Shown here: positions 10,364 to 24,664 of the stretch, one piece after another | How positions within the stretch are numbered: position 1 is the stretch's first letter | How the letters are laid out: each line of letters starts with the position of its first letter | Assembly: GCA_016630955.3 (NCBI GenBank) | Contig: CM049987.1 | Coordinates: 2,356,001 to 2,420,000 of the forward strand | Direction: 5' to 3' | Source: Didymella arachidicola | Taxonomy: Eukaryota; Ascomycota; Dothideomycetes; Pleosporales; Didymellaceae | Length of the DNA: 64,000 nt | The notes under the pieces: model-generated | The model's input: the letters and a program-made list of their open reading frames with translations, nothing else | Database searches by the model: none | Told to the model about the DNA's origin: nothing | Translations under genes and position numbers: made by a program

Positions 10364-11492
10364 AGGCGCTGTCCCAGGAGATACTACTATCGAAAACACT
10401 CTTGTACGCTCACTACAAGCTCTGAGACGGCAGGAGGTAATGTTAATGGGCGTTTGGCGTTTGCGGGGTTAGATCAACGACAGGTTATAGCGTGCGGGAG
10501 ATTTAGCAGTAATTTCACGCATAGCAGTAATTTCAAGGGTGTAGCTAGCGCTCGCCATACTATATACTTCCGCCCAGCGAATGTTATGTTGACAGAAAGA
10601 AAGACCCGGTTCCAAAAAGAAGATGTCATGCGTTGAGCATTCAAGACCTAAGAATTAAGCAAACCTCTCATTCTTCGACTCAGCACCGCACCCTGATCCC
10701 CACACCTTCAACTGCGGCCCTGACATGTCTGACATACCGGTACGCACCTACCCAACCAGGTCCCAGTACCACAGATATTAAACAGAAAACTGGTCCGCCC
10801 CGCCCGAGGGACCGTGGATCTTGGACCTCCCGTCCATGGCTTTACTCTAATGGATCCAGAAGATAGAGGGAGAAAAGGGTCCAAGAAGTCTGGATGTTGA
10901 GAAATGAGAAACGAGAAACGAGAATTGAGGAACAGGAATTGAGGATTGAGGATTGAGAAACGAGAAACGAGTAAAAAGATAAGTGCAGAGGAGTGGCTGG
11001 TTGATGCTAACGCGGTATGGCTACGTGCGCTGGTGTATCGCATCTACCATCTTCGTTGGTGTCCTCGTCTTACCATTCTGTCGCGGCGTCGCGGCGTCGC
11101 GAATGAGAACATGAACAGTCGCAGTTTTTTGTGGTGACGCGCTGCGCGCCCAACGATCGCGACACAGTGGATACAGGAGATGCGAGATCGGGTGTCGGGA
11201 TGTTGTGCACCACCTCCTGGGCGATACGGGTCAGGCGGGTTGGATTGATGTGGTACTTCGTGTTGGGGATAGCGCGGTGGAGGGTGGGAAGGTGGTGGAG
11301 ATGACGCCAGGGGATGTGGCGTGCTGAGGGCGCTTGCGGGAAGCGTGGGTGGTGGATTGGGGGGAAGTGCAAAAAAGGTCGTACCGACATGCAAAAGATA
11401 CGGAAGTGCAATGTATCAATGATTCCAGCGGCTAGATTCTATCTTTGCCTTGCCTGTGCATGGCGTGATGATCACATATATACGCCTTCACC
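10364..11492. other. Intergenic region between convergent genes
   Basis: This 1.1 kb lies between the 3' ends of the glycosyltransferase and the MFS gene. It contains an imperfect purine-rich repeat (gagaaacgagaa / gaggattgag units) at about 10898-10972 and a short gtcgcggc repeat at about 11082-11102. No coding region is supported. Confidence 0.55.
10898..10972 (+). repeat. Purine-rich low-complexity repeat
   Basis: Imperfect short units of gagaaacgagaa and gaggattgag form a nearly C/T-free run on the + strand. No function is implied. Confidence 0.7.
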
Positions 11493-13367
11493 CTAGACTT
11501 CTAGCTCTTTCTTCTCCCCGATCTCATCCACCTCGCGTCTTGCCAGCTTCTCAGCTGCTTTCCTCTTCTTGCCGTCCAGCTTATCGCGGTCTTCGCGCAT
11601 TTGCCGGATCAAAGCGCTCTTCTCGCGGATCTTGCGGCCGTAGCGGTAGAAGACGACGGGGATGGGTATCATGGCGAATTCGATGAGGGACAGCATTGTT
11701 GCGGACCAGTTCGGGCCGAGGGTTGCGTACCTGGGGGTGTTAGTTGTGGTTGAATAGAGATTTTAAAAGATGATGGACGTACATTTTTGGCCCAGCGAGA
11801 GGTAGGGCGCCGCCCATGACACTCCTCAGGACTGCGTTTCCGGCCAGTGCGGAGGCAGCGTAGATGCCGTACGAGTGGACGAGGTAGTTTGATGCGTAGA
11901 TAAATACTGCGCAGTTCCCGGCGCCGAATGGAATGCCAGCCAGAATAGGTGCGATCCAATGCACATTCGGCGTACACGTCCACGCAAAGATCATTTCGCC
12001 GACCGGCACCGACACAGCGGCAAGACACACTACACTGACCATGGCCTCTGGATACACCTTGCCAGTCTCTGGATCTTTGGGGTGCGCGTTGATCATCTTG
12101 CGCAGCAGAGGCTCGCTGAGGATTACGCACATGCCGCCAACGCCAATGCCGATGTATGATAGCCCCGTCATGCCGGGTGACCAGCCGCGCAGCTCTGAGA
12201 AGACGATGGGGTATGAGACGAAGCACAGATACAGCACGCCATAGACGAGCGCGATGTAAACGTTCCAGAAGATGCAGATAGGTTCGTTGACAGCCATGGA
12301 GAGGGGTCGGTACAAGTTCTCGCGCAGCATGGGCAAGAAGGACTTTTTATCGTCGTAGCGCGAGTGCCATCGCGGGTCGTCTTCTTCTTTGCGCTTCTTC
12401 GCGGATTTGGCGCGTAGGATGGCTGGCGCGTAGGTCTCTGGGATCAAGAAGACCATGAACCACGAGGTGCCGGAGCCGATCATGACTACCCAATTGGTCC
12501 ATCGCCAGCCGAGAGCCTGGAAGACGAAACCTCCCACCAAGGGGCCAACCACAGCTGTTTGTAACTGTCAGTCATTGTGTGATGAAACGATGCTGAGAAC
12601 TTACGGCCGTTCATGGGACCAATGGACCAGATTGAGAATGCGAGCGCTCTGTAGTCGTCGCTAACGATGTCGGACACTGTCCCGGGGGCATTCGAGATCA
12701 TTGCTGCGCCGGCGATTGCTCCAAAGAAGCGCAGTACAAGGATCTGGGGAAGATTGTTGGCTAACGCGCAAGGTATGACGAGGACCGTGAACATGGCGAC
12801 GGCAATGAGATAGACTGGTCTGCGGCCGTACATCTCACTCAAAGGCGCCAGGAGGAGCGATCCGATTGCAAGTCCAGCTAGGTAGGTGGTGATGCCGAGA
12901 ACAACAAGCGTCTTCGATTTGATGCCGAAAGTGGCCATCATGCCAGGGATGCCGCTGGTGTAGCTTGTCGAATACATGACTACGACGAGGGTAGAGTAGC
13001 TCATGAAGAAGATGGTGAGTGCTTTCCTCCACATGGGCCAATCTTGAGGGTTTTCGCCATTACCCTCAAAGTCGATCTCGAAGCGCGGGTCCGTGGTCAT
13101 GTTTGTTGTGGTTGTAGTGATGTGCGCCATGGACTTGTCGCCCGGCTCTTCGAGGCCGGCATTGCGACTGAGAGATTGATGAATTGACTGAACGTCGTCT
13201 GTGTCGCTGAGAGAGTCTGTTGATGCCGATGATATTGATGAGTGATCATCATTGTGGTGAGGCTCAATTATCCGCGATGTATCGGTGGTATGCGATCCAA
13301 CCGACGGCGAAACTGTCTCCTTGGCAGTTGATGAAGCCATGACGGCCTCTTTCTCACCGAGGCCCAT
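11493..13367 (-). CDS. MFS transporter, DHA1 (polyamine/drug:H+ antiporter) type
   Basis: Three exons on the minus strand, 13367-12605, 12554-11783 and 11730-11493, give 590 aa. A long Ser/Thr/Asp-rich cytoplasmic N-terminus of about 105 residues leads into NPQDWPMWRK, the entry to the fungal DHA1 major facilitator fold. The conserved loop 2-3 motif A is present (PLSEMYGRRPVY), with NAPGTVSDIV following TM5. Twelve membrane helices are expected; helices 11-12 are completed by the third exon (YATLGPNWSATMLSLIEF). The C-terminus is a Lys/Glu/Arg-rich cytoplasmic tail. Substrates in this group include polyamines, azoles and other xenobiotics; the exact one is not readable. It diverges from the DUF3638 gene across 1.55 kb. 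Confidence 0.92.
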
Positions 13368-14918
13368 GACGTCCTGGAATAATTTGGCTCAAATTTACGG
13401 CTCGATATCCGGCTAATGGTTGATAGATGCCAGCAACACCAGTCCTCAATAGATGGGCACTCACTCCAAATGACTGCTTTGGAATGACAGGGTGTTCACT
13501 GGCGACGTAAGAAGAAGCTTCGTCGCAGCGTGGCGCCAGTGCGACATGAGCCAGTGGCAGAATCCTTCGGCGAAGCAAACAAGGGACGGCTGGGCTGCGG
13601 CATGCTTCCGCGTCCAGTGTGGCATCAACCTCGCTACGGGAATAATGGGCCGTTGCGGTGTTATCGCAGCGAGATGGCAAGCCACAGTTTTCTCTGGACG
13701 CGTTGCGCCGTTTGCGGTCGCACCTTCCTTAGAGAGACATCGCACAAGATGGCAGGGATCAGCATGACTCGGTGTTAAGCTGCTCCGAGATTCGGAGTTG
13801 CGAATTCCGGAGTGGATGTGATCATCACGCTGACAGAAGACGTGAAGGGGTGGTCAGCCATTTCAGGTGAGTGGACGAAGGAAATCGAGTTCCCAGTTGC
13901 GAGACTCATGTGAGACGACGTTATGGTTGGCTTATGGGGGTGTACTGTGTACAGATGGAGAACATGTGTGGGGAGTGTGCTAGCGTGGCAGGAGCGAGAC
14001 TCACGCGTCGCGTCCCAACCTCAGACCTCACCTCGTCCACAGACAGCATGCGCAGCATCTCAACACCACCTGCATCATCAGTGACCATTGATCTTTTTTG
14101 ACTGACAGACATTCTAAAACTGGTTCTTGCGATGCAGGTTCCTACACGAATCCCTCAGGTTGAGGCCAAGCGTTGAACGAGCGCGACTCGACTTCAGGAA
14201 GTCGAACCTGCATCCATTCAAGGTGAGAAGCACTGTTACTAGACGGTGTCAAGAACATGCTTTAGAGCTATAGGTAAGAGGCGAAAGCTGTGCGGCAAGA
14301 TCCCTAGTAGCATTGCCACGAGCAGGGCTTCCTTGACACCTCCATCAAACAACTACGGCTACACGCATCGTCAAGTCACCACAATCATCCGCATGGTCTG
14401 TTCTAGATCTGCTCACTACAATTGTGTCTGCTCTCTCTCGGAATATCCCCAAGTCCACTGCGACCTCCGTACAAAGGGCCAAGGATCGCTACACAGTCGC
14501 CTCGATCCACACGGAGCAAGTCACTGACAGTCCAGCATAGTGTGTTTAGGGCGCTTGAATACGGGCTCTGCCTGTTAGCAAGAGATGGATGCACACACGT
14601 ACTGGAAATGGGTACGGAGAAGTGAGAAGACTTTTCAGGCGGAGATGCATACGGCAGGAGGCAGGTGCGCGTGTTTGTACACGGTGCGACCACTCTTGCG
14701 ACGAGCGTGAGGGCATCTGGCAAAGTGCAGGATGGTCTTCACGGTGAAAGCTGTACATTCCCGTCGCCGTGCTTGGCAGCTCCGGACCAACTTGTTGCCC
14801 GCTTACGCACTTTCATTTCATTCGCCCATTGCCACCAACCTCACGAAAACTACCAGCATATACTTCGTTCAAGCTGTTGCAACGCGTTCCCAAGCTCTTG
14901 AGAGCGCCAGTCTCGGAA
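13368..14918. promoter_or_regulatory. Divergent upstream region, MFS gene and giant DUF3638 gene
   Basis: This 1.55-kb gap lies between two divergent start codons. No recognisable gene or tRNA was found in it; open frames are short and unrelated to known families. It must carry both promoters. No individual site is claimed. Confidence 0.45.
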
Positions 14919-17900
14919 ATGGCGACCTCTGGTCGTCCACCGCCAGTTCTCGTGCCATTCAACGAGCAGCTCTTCAACCATATTGCCTTGCCTCGCGACG
15001 TGCCAGGTCGAGAGGACCGGAACCTGCCAAGTATAGAAGCTGTACTACTCTCACGCCTGACCGATGCAACGCGTCTTTTGAGCTCGCATGTGGTTCTCGC
15101 CGATCGACAAGGTATCCATCAGCTAGTCGATTCGCTTGCAGCATGCCAGTCACTGCATGTAGACAGAGCAATAACTAAGCCTGCTCTAATTCGAGAGCTT
15201 CGAGCACTAAAGTCTACAAAGACCATCATCCTACACATTGGGGCTCAGAATTGTGGTCTGCTCATATACAAAGACCCAAGGCAAGTATCACCTTCAGAAT
15301 CGCGTAGCTCTATACTAACACCAGCAGCGCGAGCCATGACCACCGACTGATCTTCGAGGCTTTCGAAGTCACACCCACTTGCGAGCAAGTACTTGCCACA
15401 AAGAACGCCCTAACACGGGATTTCCCTGGCTGCGCAGTATCTGTCCCAGGCACTGTCGTCATTGAGCCGTCTTTCTTGGACAGCCTTTCGGCTTTCCTAC
15501 AACAAGTCTCGACCGAGAACGTAAACAAATTCTCGGCGATCACCTACAAAGCCGTTGCGCCGCTGCCCGAAGTCCGCGATACCAGTGATCCCGCAGTCAT
15601 CACAGGGCTGTTCATGACAATTCTGGAAGCCAACGGAGCCACCGCGGATGTGCCGCTACTTCGAAAGCGTGTGCGCGACACAGTGATGTTTGATCAGGCT
15701 TACAAGCCGTGGAGGCGGTCACCGTTCTACCTCACTGCACGCGTCGCAATCCAACGCATCCTATACAAACAGTTCGGAGTTGTTGTTGGCAGACTGTACT
15801 ACAAAACACTGATATGCTTGATGCTTCGACAGTTCTTGGAAGATGTCCTCAAGAAAGTACCATTCGAATCAGTCTCATTCTTGCGCCAAAAGCTCGGACG
15901 TCGTCTGGCTAAGCTTGCGAGCGACCGCACTGCAGCTGCTAGATCCGCCAGTGCTACCACGATTTCTTGCCTGTCGTCTCTCGATTCAATGTTCGAAGCT
16001 ACACTTCGAACTACGGGCGGTTGGTTGAAGGCAACATGGCGCAATTACAAGCGCACGCACGAGCGGATCGTCCCTCTACTCAGCACCCGCATCCCAGCTG
16101 GGGCGTTTCACTTTCGCCTTTCGAACGCCTACCCAGTGCTCAGTCATATCCTTGCGAACCAGGCTTTCCAAGTCGAACATGTGAAGCGTACACCAGAACA
16201 CCTACTGACGCAGTACGATGAGTCCGCTGCTTCCGTGAAGCCATACATGTATGCAGCCCGTTCGCAGATACAGATCTCGCAGTACCATGCTACTATCATT
16301 GCTCCAGCCAAAGAGGATGATAGCTTCGGACATGCTCGTATCCTAGGACTAGAGGAAGTGATACGAAACTATGTTCATCAAATTAAGACTCTGCCAGAAG
16401 GACATCCAGATGAGAAGAGCCAAATGCTGCTCCACATCATGGAGCTCTGGGTATTGATGGACGTGGAGGCCGTGACCTGCTATCCTCTGCTAGAGGACTA
16501 TCATTCGGGATTTTCTGATGATCTCTTGGACCCTATTCAGCTTCTCTCCCTGGATGACATGACGCGGGCGAAGGACGTCCGTGACTATTTGAGCAACCGA
16601 TCCCGCGCTCACCAAGGTATGCAAACCCGCACCATCTTCGACGACCCCTCCGACCATTGCTTCGCAGCCCGGTACTTTGATGAGTGCGATGAGGATGAGG
16701 ATCTTCACGAGCTTCGTCGCCAAATCGAAAATGATGCCGATACACAGCGCACTTTGAAAGAAATCGAATGGGAGGAGAAGAGCGAGCTCCATGCAAAGAC
16801 CGTCCGTGAGCGAGACGAGACGGCCTGTTTCTATGACGAGGTACCTCATCGTTGGATCCCTGGCATTACTGAGACTAAGCACCGCCACCCTTGTGAGTGG
16901 CACGACCTTCGAAATGCTGCTCGCAACATCAGGGTACGCATCTTTGAGCATTCTCTACCAAGCTATGAGCCCGCTGCTAAGGCAGCGATGTTTGAGATCA
17001 CCTGTCCGCAATCCTTTGCCGCGTATCGAAACGCTACTTGGACCATTCTGTCCATGATTTGTTCGCATGAGCCAGCCGCCCAACCCAAGAGAGCTTCCAT
17101 TCTCCAGGAGTTTCCTCCACTTGCACCACACGTTGCAGAGCCGACCTGTGGAATAACCCTGGCCTCTGAGAAGAAGGCATTCCTTGAGACCCATTACGCA
17201 GAGTGGGGCTTTCCAGTCGATCTGGACGATGTCATCCGCACTTGCGGGCTGAAACTGAAATACTACGATCAGTCTAGTCAGTCATGGACCGGCGGGCACA
17301 CGAAGGCATCCCTGTGGCATCATTTCCCAGTGATGCTCGCAGTCGATTCCCCTTTCCGAGTCCTCCAGCCATCCTACGCCAATTGGCCATCTTCAAATGA
17401 GATCCAAGCTAGTCAGGCAGACTGTCCCGCAGATGTCAGCGCGCACGAATTCATGGCTTGGCAGGGTCTCATGGTCGGAACGCACTCAAGATGGCTGGAT
17501 CTTGTTCGCGAACTGGGCTCAGCTAATTTGAATTTCTCCAGTGACTACACGTGGGTTCTGGTCACACGTATGATTCTACAGCTCGGTCCGGCTGCAACGA
17601 CCTCGAATGCCAGGGGAGATGTTCATTCAGCTCTTCTTGATCAGGCTTTGTGCTCCAGGTTGCTACAACAGGTGCAACAGCGTCTCGACGCGATTCACTT
17701 TAATTGGCGCGAGCCAGTTCAGATGGACCTGCTGATTGCCATCCTCTTGAAGGTCAGCTCGATTTCGACGTCAGACGACACGTGTCGACAAGCCTCAGCG
17801 CTTCTGCTTCAAGCTCGTGAATCGACTGATTTGTGGCGCGTTGAACTTCAATCCGTCGTCACGAATGACGCGAAAGTCCGGCCGTTTGCAGTCTGGGCTG

Positions 17901-20900
17901 CACTGTTGTGCAAGCGCACTTTGCATATAGAGCCAGAGATCCTACTGGAGTCTAGTGCTATCCAGCGCTATATCGGGGCTTCCATTTCGCTAAACTACAA
18001 TCTCGTCGATGAATTCACGTTCCTACCTTGGAAATACCGGACCGCAATCATTAGGGATGTCATGTATTCCTACGAGCATCGCGATATACTTAAGCGGTCG
18101 ATACTGTCCAACCTTGAAGCTTTCCTGGAAGCAGTTAATAGGCTCTGGCAGATCCCCGTGGGCTACGAGCCTCATGTTTCGGTTCCGTTTACTGGCAAAT
18201 GGTGGATCATGCTGGAGCTGAAACGGACAAAGACCGATTACGACCACTCCTACTTTGTGCATTACAATTACGTCTACGGGACTCTTCTCATAGATGGGCA
18301 AGAGATGTGTACTCTCCCACTGACATACCGACGAACTCCACTCTATCGTCAGATCTTTGGCGATCGGAATCACATCGTCTTCCCCTCCCCACACCAGGGA
18401 ATGTCATGGGCAGTATCTGAGCCTATGAAAGGCGGTCAGCGCGTACACCTTGGGTTCCGTCAGGGGATGCTTGTCGTTCGTGCGATCCAGCACGATCAAC
18501 TCTTTGAGTATATCCCTGTGGAGGTGTTTGGAGTGGCATCACCCGATCTTCCAGCTCCTCTCATTCGCGGATGCCATCATTGGCTGAACGTCCGTAAAGG
18601 CGAGCTCGAGATACGCCAGCAGGATATGTGGATTTCCAAAATCCGAAACTGGTGGATACATGGTATCTCCTACGGACAATGTCAGATCATCAGGCGAAAC
18701 GGACACGAGCAAGCCACCACGTTGCTGAACTCATCAAACGAGACTGTTCAGCGTATTGGCGTCATTTTCAGGTCCTTTGTCGAATTGAACCAGGTTCTTG
18801 TGTATGCCTCTCCAGAGGGCGAAATCACTGTTGAGCTTAAGCCGCTGGAGCTAAGCTTCTTCATTAACGACGCAGGGTTGTTGCAGTCTCGGCGACTTGG
18901 TGCTATAATCACACAACAACAGGATGCTGGCACCTTCTACGGGTTGAAAAGCAAAATTGTTGTTTCATCGACTGCCAATCGCCGCCAGAAGAGCATACTC
19001 GTACCGTACAACAGCGATAAACAAACAATTCGAGATGGTATCCACCTCTCTGTCACGGTTGGTACTGGTACGGACAAGTATCTCAAGTACGACGTCAACG
19101 AGACACTGGGCCGTCTTGATTGTCCTCCAGAGGCGAGTCTTCTCTATACGAAGGCCTTGCTCCACGCGCTCACATCGCACGTAATTCCGGATCCTCTTAC
19201 CTCACGAACTGGTGTGGAAGAGTCACTCCGTCTGCTTCAAACTGGTCTTTTCCAGCCCTGGAGCCCGCTGGGACCTAGTCATGTAGAGATCCTGGTCCGC
19301 TTGGCCGAGCTGTCTCCAATGCGAGGCTACTATCCTGTGGAGTCGCAGTTCATGGAGACTTTGTTGTGGCGCGATGATCTGACGCGACACATCCAGGACG
19401 ATCGATTTAGACCATATGCTGAAAAGATACTCCGCCGACACTTTGCATTGAGTGAATTTGGCACCGGCGCCTCACAGGCAGACAAGACGGTGTCGGTCAA
19501 GCCGAACCCGCATCTGGTGACACGCGCCCTTTCACGCTTGCATGCGCAACAACGCCCGGCAGACGACACTCTGTACGTTGGTAGGGATAGACGTATACCG
19601 AGCAACTCACGAGCGAACACCTTCAGTATTACAGCACAGCTTCTGACGGAGCAACTCGCCCCTGACGGCTCGCCAAGTCTTCTTACCCTGTTACACGATG
19701 CGTCGCTAATCGGTGGTTATGACAAGTGCTTCCAGAAGGCACTGATATCGGATTTACTTGCTGTTGACGTCAGGGCAGAATGGGGCGCACTCACTCAACG
19801 GGCAATGAGATGCGACACACAGGACCGATATAAACTCATGTTTCTTCTTGGACCGATGGCGTTTTCGAATGACGCAAACGTGGATCTCCTTCGCAAACTC
19901 GTCTCTTTCGTGATGTCTCCTGACATCAAAAACACTCAGCCGCCTCTACACGCTGCATACTTCCACTTCCGCAATGATGGAGTGCCCCCGGCTTCTTATC
20001 TTATCTCATTTATGGACAAAGCACGGATGCCGTTTGTCGCAGTTGGATACAAGAAGCGTTCTCAGCTCGTGGTTGCAGAAAACAATCATGACAAATTCGT
20101 CGAGAAGAGCTGCGAAGCCCTGGCCGTCTCTATCCAGACTCAATGGCCCCAATCAGAGATCGATGTCACGAAGTTGGCAGCCATGGATCCTGCCCACATA
20201 GACGTCAAGAAAGCACTTGAGGATCTGACTCCAGAGTGGCAACGTCTGACACGCAATCACGCGCTTGCAGTGTATCTTGAGGGTGTTCAGACATTGCTAG
20301 ATCGCGCAAGTGAAAGCCAAGAACAGACAGCGAAGCTGACAGTCAGCTGCGACTCACTAGCAACTGGCAATTACACACAGCTCCAACCCCCTTCGCGATA
20401 TCCCTCTCGCATCCGATGTGGGGATGATCTATCTCTGCCTAGGCTCCTGGAGCACCCAATTCGCTGCACAAACTACCAGCGCGGAGGTCTTCCGGTGCCC
20501 GTTGGAATGCTCCTTCCGAAGCCTGTCAACACGCTCCCTCGCGCACACAACGCTGGTGGCATGCTATCACTGCCTGCAAACAGAAAGCCCCTACTAGTGC
20601 CAGAAACTAGTCATGTTCCCGAAATCCTAAAGCTTCGAGCTGTCGTAAGGGAATTCCGAGCTAAGACTTCACATGTGTATTCTCGCTATGCGGACGAGAT
20701 GGAGACGAGTATCAATGCTTTGCAAATACACTTGAAGTGTCAGCAGAAGACAGTTCAGAGCATAGCTCGCTGGATCAACACGGATGATCTTCAACTCGCG
20801 AAAGACAACATCAAGTTGATCTTAGATAAGACCAGGTGTGCATTGGCTAGTCGTGACCCGCAGGCAAAGTGGCTTCAGATGGTGGACCTCTGGCCCAGGA

Positions 20901-23900
20901 TGACGGCTACAGAATTACTTACGGAGCTCCGAACGATATCTGGAAACAGCTTCGGCATGGGCACCAAGGAGACCCTCGTGTCATTGGGCATAGCTGTGAC
21001 CAAGCTCCAGCAACTTTTACGCATACAAGACGCTCAAAAGAGAGGCAAGGATCAGCAGCAACGCGACGAATTAGCTAACAGTGGCCACACAAACTGGGAC
21101 CCTGAAGAATACCCTGATTGGTTACTTTTAGAGATTGATGGCGATGTGATGCTCCGTGAGGATCAGATCCAGGTTGCTCTGGCGACGTTATCACCAGAAT
21201 CTGGCGAGAACTCTGTCCTCCAGCTATTAATGGGCAAGGGCAAGACATCGTGTATCCTTCGTAAGTGGGCCCTCTCCAGATCAAGAGTTTGTACTGATTT
21301 AATGCAGCTATGGTGGCCGCCGTGTTAGCAAACAAGCAGGATTTGGCGCGTGTAATCGTTCCGCGACCGCTGCTGCTGCAGTCCGCCCAGGTCCTGCATG
21401 CCAAGCTTGGAACACTCGTCAATCGCCAGATCATGCACATTCCATTCTCGCGCAAGACTCCTGCAAATGTGCCTCTCATAAACTTGTATCGACAGCTTCA
21501 GGTACGGATGTGCGATCTTGGTGGCGTCATGATCGCACTACCTGAGCATCTTATGTCCTTCAAGTTGAGTGGGATACAACAGCTGGCCGATGGCCAGGCC
21601 AGAGTCGCTACCACCATGGTACACGCCCAGGACTGGCTCGACAGGCACGCTCGGGATGTGTTGGACGAATGCGATGTCTCGTTGGCAATCCGCATGCAGC
21701 TCATTTACCCTTCAGGCTCCCAGACATCGGTAGATGGTCATCCCATCCGTTGGCAGGTCATTCAGCTCATGCTGCATCGCACACAGGAATTCATCACCGC
21801 GGTCCGATCACATTTCCGCAACAGTGTCGAAGTTGTCCAACGAACCGATGGCGGATTCCCTCTAATCTACTTCTTACGCAAAGATGCTGAAGACCACCTT
21901 ATCGAGTTGCTTGTCCGTGACGTCTGTAAAGGCAATTGCCAATTCCTTCCCTGCGCAGAATTCCCAACCACAATGCAAGAGGATGTCTCGACCTACATAT
22001 CTAGCACTTCCGTGCGAAGCAACCTGGTGCGGAGGATTGCTGCGTTCTTCAAAGACAAGCAACAGCTTCTGAAAGTCACAAACCTCCTGCGTGGACTGTT
22101 CGTGCATCGTATCCTGATCTCGAGCCTGAAGAAGCGCTGGAACGTTCAGTATGGGCTGCACGCCACGCGAGCCCCAATTGCAGTTCCGTATATTGCAAAG
22201 GGAGTGCCTTCCGTGGCTGCCGAGTGGGGTCACCCAGATGTCGCAATCATTTTGACTTGTCTCTCATTCTACTATCAGGGCCTTGACCCTCATCAGTTTA
22301 AACAAGCCTTTGAGCAGCTTGGTAAGATGGACGACCCCAGCGTCGAATACGCGAAATGGGTCTTCCCTCGTGCACCTCTGGGCCTTGAGGACTACAATGC
22401 TGTCAACGCCGAAGACGGCTGGCAAATCAACAAGCTTTTCCAGCACATTCGGTAAGCTCTCTGGCATCTTGACTGTAGCGCTTAGGAAGATGCTAACAAC
22501 AGATAGCTTAAACGCCGCCCTCATCAACTTCTATCTGAACAACTTCGTGTTCCCGCAGTATGCGAAGACATTCAGTGTAAAGCTCCAAGCTTCTGGATGG
22601 AACCTGTTTCCGACTCAGCGAAGTGGCGTCCGTGTGACAGGATTCTCTGGCACCAATGACACTAGGCATCAACTTCCCATGCTCATTAAGCAGGCTGACC
22701 TTGCCGCACTTGCTCATACGAACGCGGAGGTGCCCTATTACCTGATGGCTCAGCGCAATGGAGCGTATGTGCGCATGAACCATTTTACTGGACAGCGTTG
22801 GTCCGAACTGGACCTCATCAAACATTTGGTAAAGCCCCGGGAGGTACCCAGGACTGTCATGCGTTATGCAAACAGTATAAGAATTCTCATTGATGCAGGA
22901 GCTCAGGTCTTGGAGCACTCCAATAGAGGCTTTGCGAAAGCATGGCTTGAGGAAGATACAGATGCAGCTGCAGCAGTCTACTTTGATGACGATCATCGAG
23001 CATGGGTCCTGTATCGTTCAGGCAACCAGACCCCACTCTCCGCATCACCTTTCGCTAATACCCTTGATCGATGCGTTGTCTACTTGGATGAGAGCCATTG
23101 TAGAGGGACGGATCTCAAATTGCCGGTAAACGGCAAGGCTGCGTTGACTCTCGGACAGCACCTCACCAAAGACGCGTTGGTACAAGCGGCCATGAGGTTA
23201 CGCTTACTTGGTCAGTCACAGTCTGTTATTTTCCTCTCCCCTTCAGAAGTTCACCAGAGTATCTTGGACCGTCTCAATAAGAACGAAACTTTCCGTCCGG
23301 ACTCAGCCTCAGTGCTGTTTTGGGTTTTCGGACAGACCTGCGACATACTTGAGCAGCAAGAGCCTTCCTACTTTGCGCAAGCCTTGCAGTATATGCAACA
23401 GAAGCAAGCTAGGATCAGCTATCCTTTCTTCCTCGACAACGAGCATGCCAAGTCCGAATTCCTGAATGCCATGTTGCAAAAGGAGGCTCTCACCATCAAG
23501 GAAATGTACCAGCCTGGGAGAATCCGACGTACCGGGTTCAGCAAGCTCTCTACATGGGATGAGTCTCTGCAAGTCGATGTCAAGCTACTCCAGGACCGCC
23601 ACAAACATTTTCAGGACAATGGCTCTGCTGTACACGCATCGGTATTAGAAGAGGTCGAGATCGAACAAGAACGTGAGCTCGAAATCGAAGTTGAGCATGA
23701 AGTTGAGAACGTTCGTGAAGCTCAACAACCACCGAAATTCCGTGCTCTCCCAACTCGTAAGCTTCACGTGGACATTGAGCACTTTGTTGAGTTTGGTAGG
23801 CTTGTCGCCGGCAGCAGTGCTTACTCTCCTATGTTTTCCATACTGAGCCGCACCGCCCTTGGCCTCAAGCATAGTGTCTCTTTCTCGATGCCATCCAACC

Positions 23901-24664
23901 TCTGGATCACGGAACAGTTCAGCCGAACGGTCGATGCCTGCTACCCGAACGACGTATACGCACGTCCAAGTCAGTGGGTACTTTGGAGCTCAATTAGCCA
24001 GAAGGCCATACTCGTCAGTCCAGAGGAAGCCGATTATCTCGTACCCATCTTGAAGTCCATGGGCGAGGTTGGTGTCCATCTCATCATGTACGCTGCACCA
24101 GTCACTCGCCGCATGCTGCACTTCAACGGCCTCGCATATCATGCGACGCCCCCTCTTCCCGTCGATTTTCAGCCTCCCACTTGGCTTACCGTGGAGCTGG
24201 GTATCTTCTCCGGCCGTCTGTACTTTGACTGGCATGAGCACACTGAGCTGCTCGGCTACCTTGGCCTGACGCAAGATCTTACAAAGGACCCGGAAGCGCA
24301 ATCGTTTGCGGCGAAGCCTCTCACATTTCTCCATGAATGGATTGACGTTCGTCGCAAGGGCCAAGACTTCGAGCACACTCCAATGGGCTTTATCACTACT
24401 GGCAAGCCTCTCACCGAGAACCACGCTTTCTTCCAGACCTCAGACAACGAAACCCATGCGGAGATTCGGCCCCGCATCGCGCGTGTTGGATCCAGCGAAG
24501 ATGAGGAGGATGGTAAGGAGGTCGACCGTGATCACGACGACGACGACGAAGACTTTGCACCTGGTGTTGAGCACGTCGATGACTCAGAGTCTGAAGTAGA
24601 AGACTCCAACGAGGAAGAGGATTTCGCGGATGCGCAGGAACATCTAGAGGGTAAAGAGGAGTAG
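14919..24664 (+). CDS. Giant DUF6606-DUF3638-DUF3645 protein, ~3,198 aa
   Basis: Four exons, 14919-15280, 15328-21260, 21308-22451 and 22507-24664, encode about 3,198 aa. The N-terminus (FNEQLFNHIALP) matches DUF6606. A P-loop-like motif, MGKGKTSC near residue 2088, sits in DUF3638, split by intron 2. DESHCRGTDLKLP near 2673 corresponds to the family's DEAHTRGTD-like motif, followed by DUF3645 (DNEHAKSEFLNAML...KEMYQPG) and a charged Glu-rich helix near 2860. The tail after about 3120 is highly acidic. These proteins are often labelled ubiquitinyl hydrolases in databases, but function is unproven; the two motifs suggest a helicase-like ATPase core. Intron 1 is a GC-AG intron of 47 bp; GT donors nearby lead to stops. 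It is by far the largest gene here. Confidence 0.93.
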
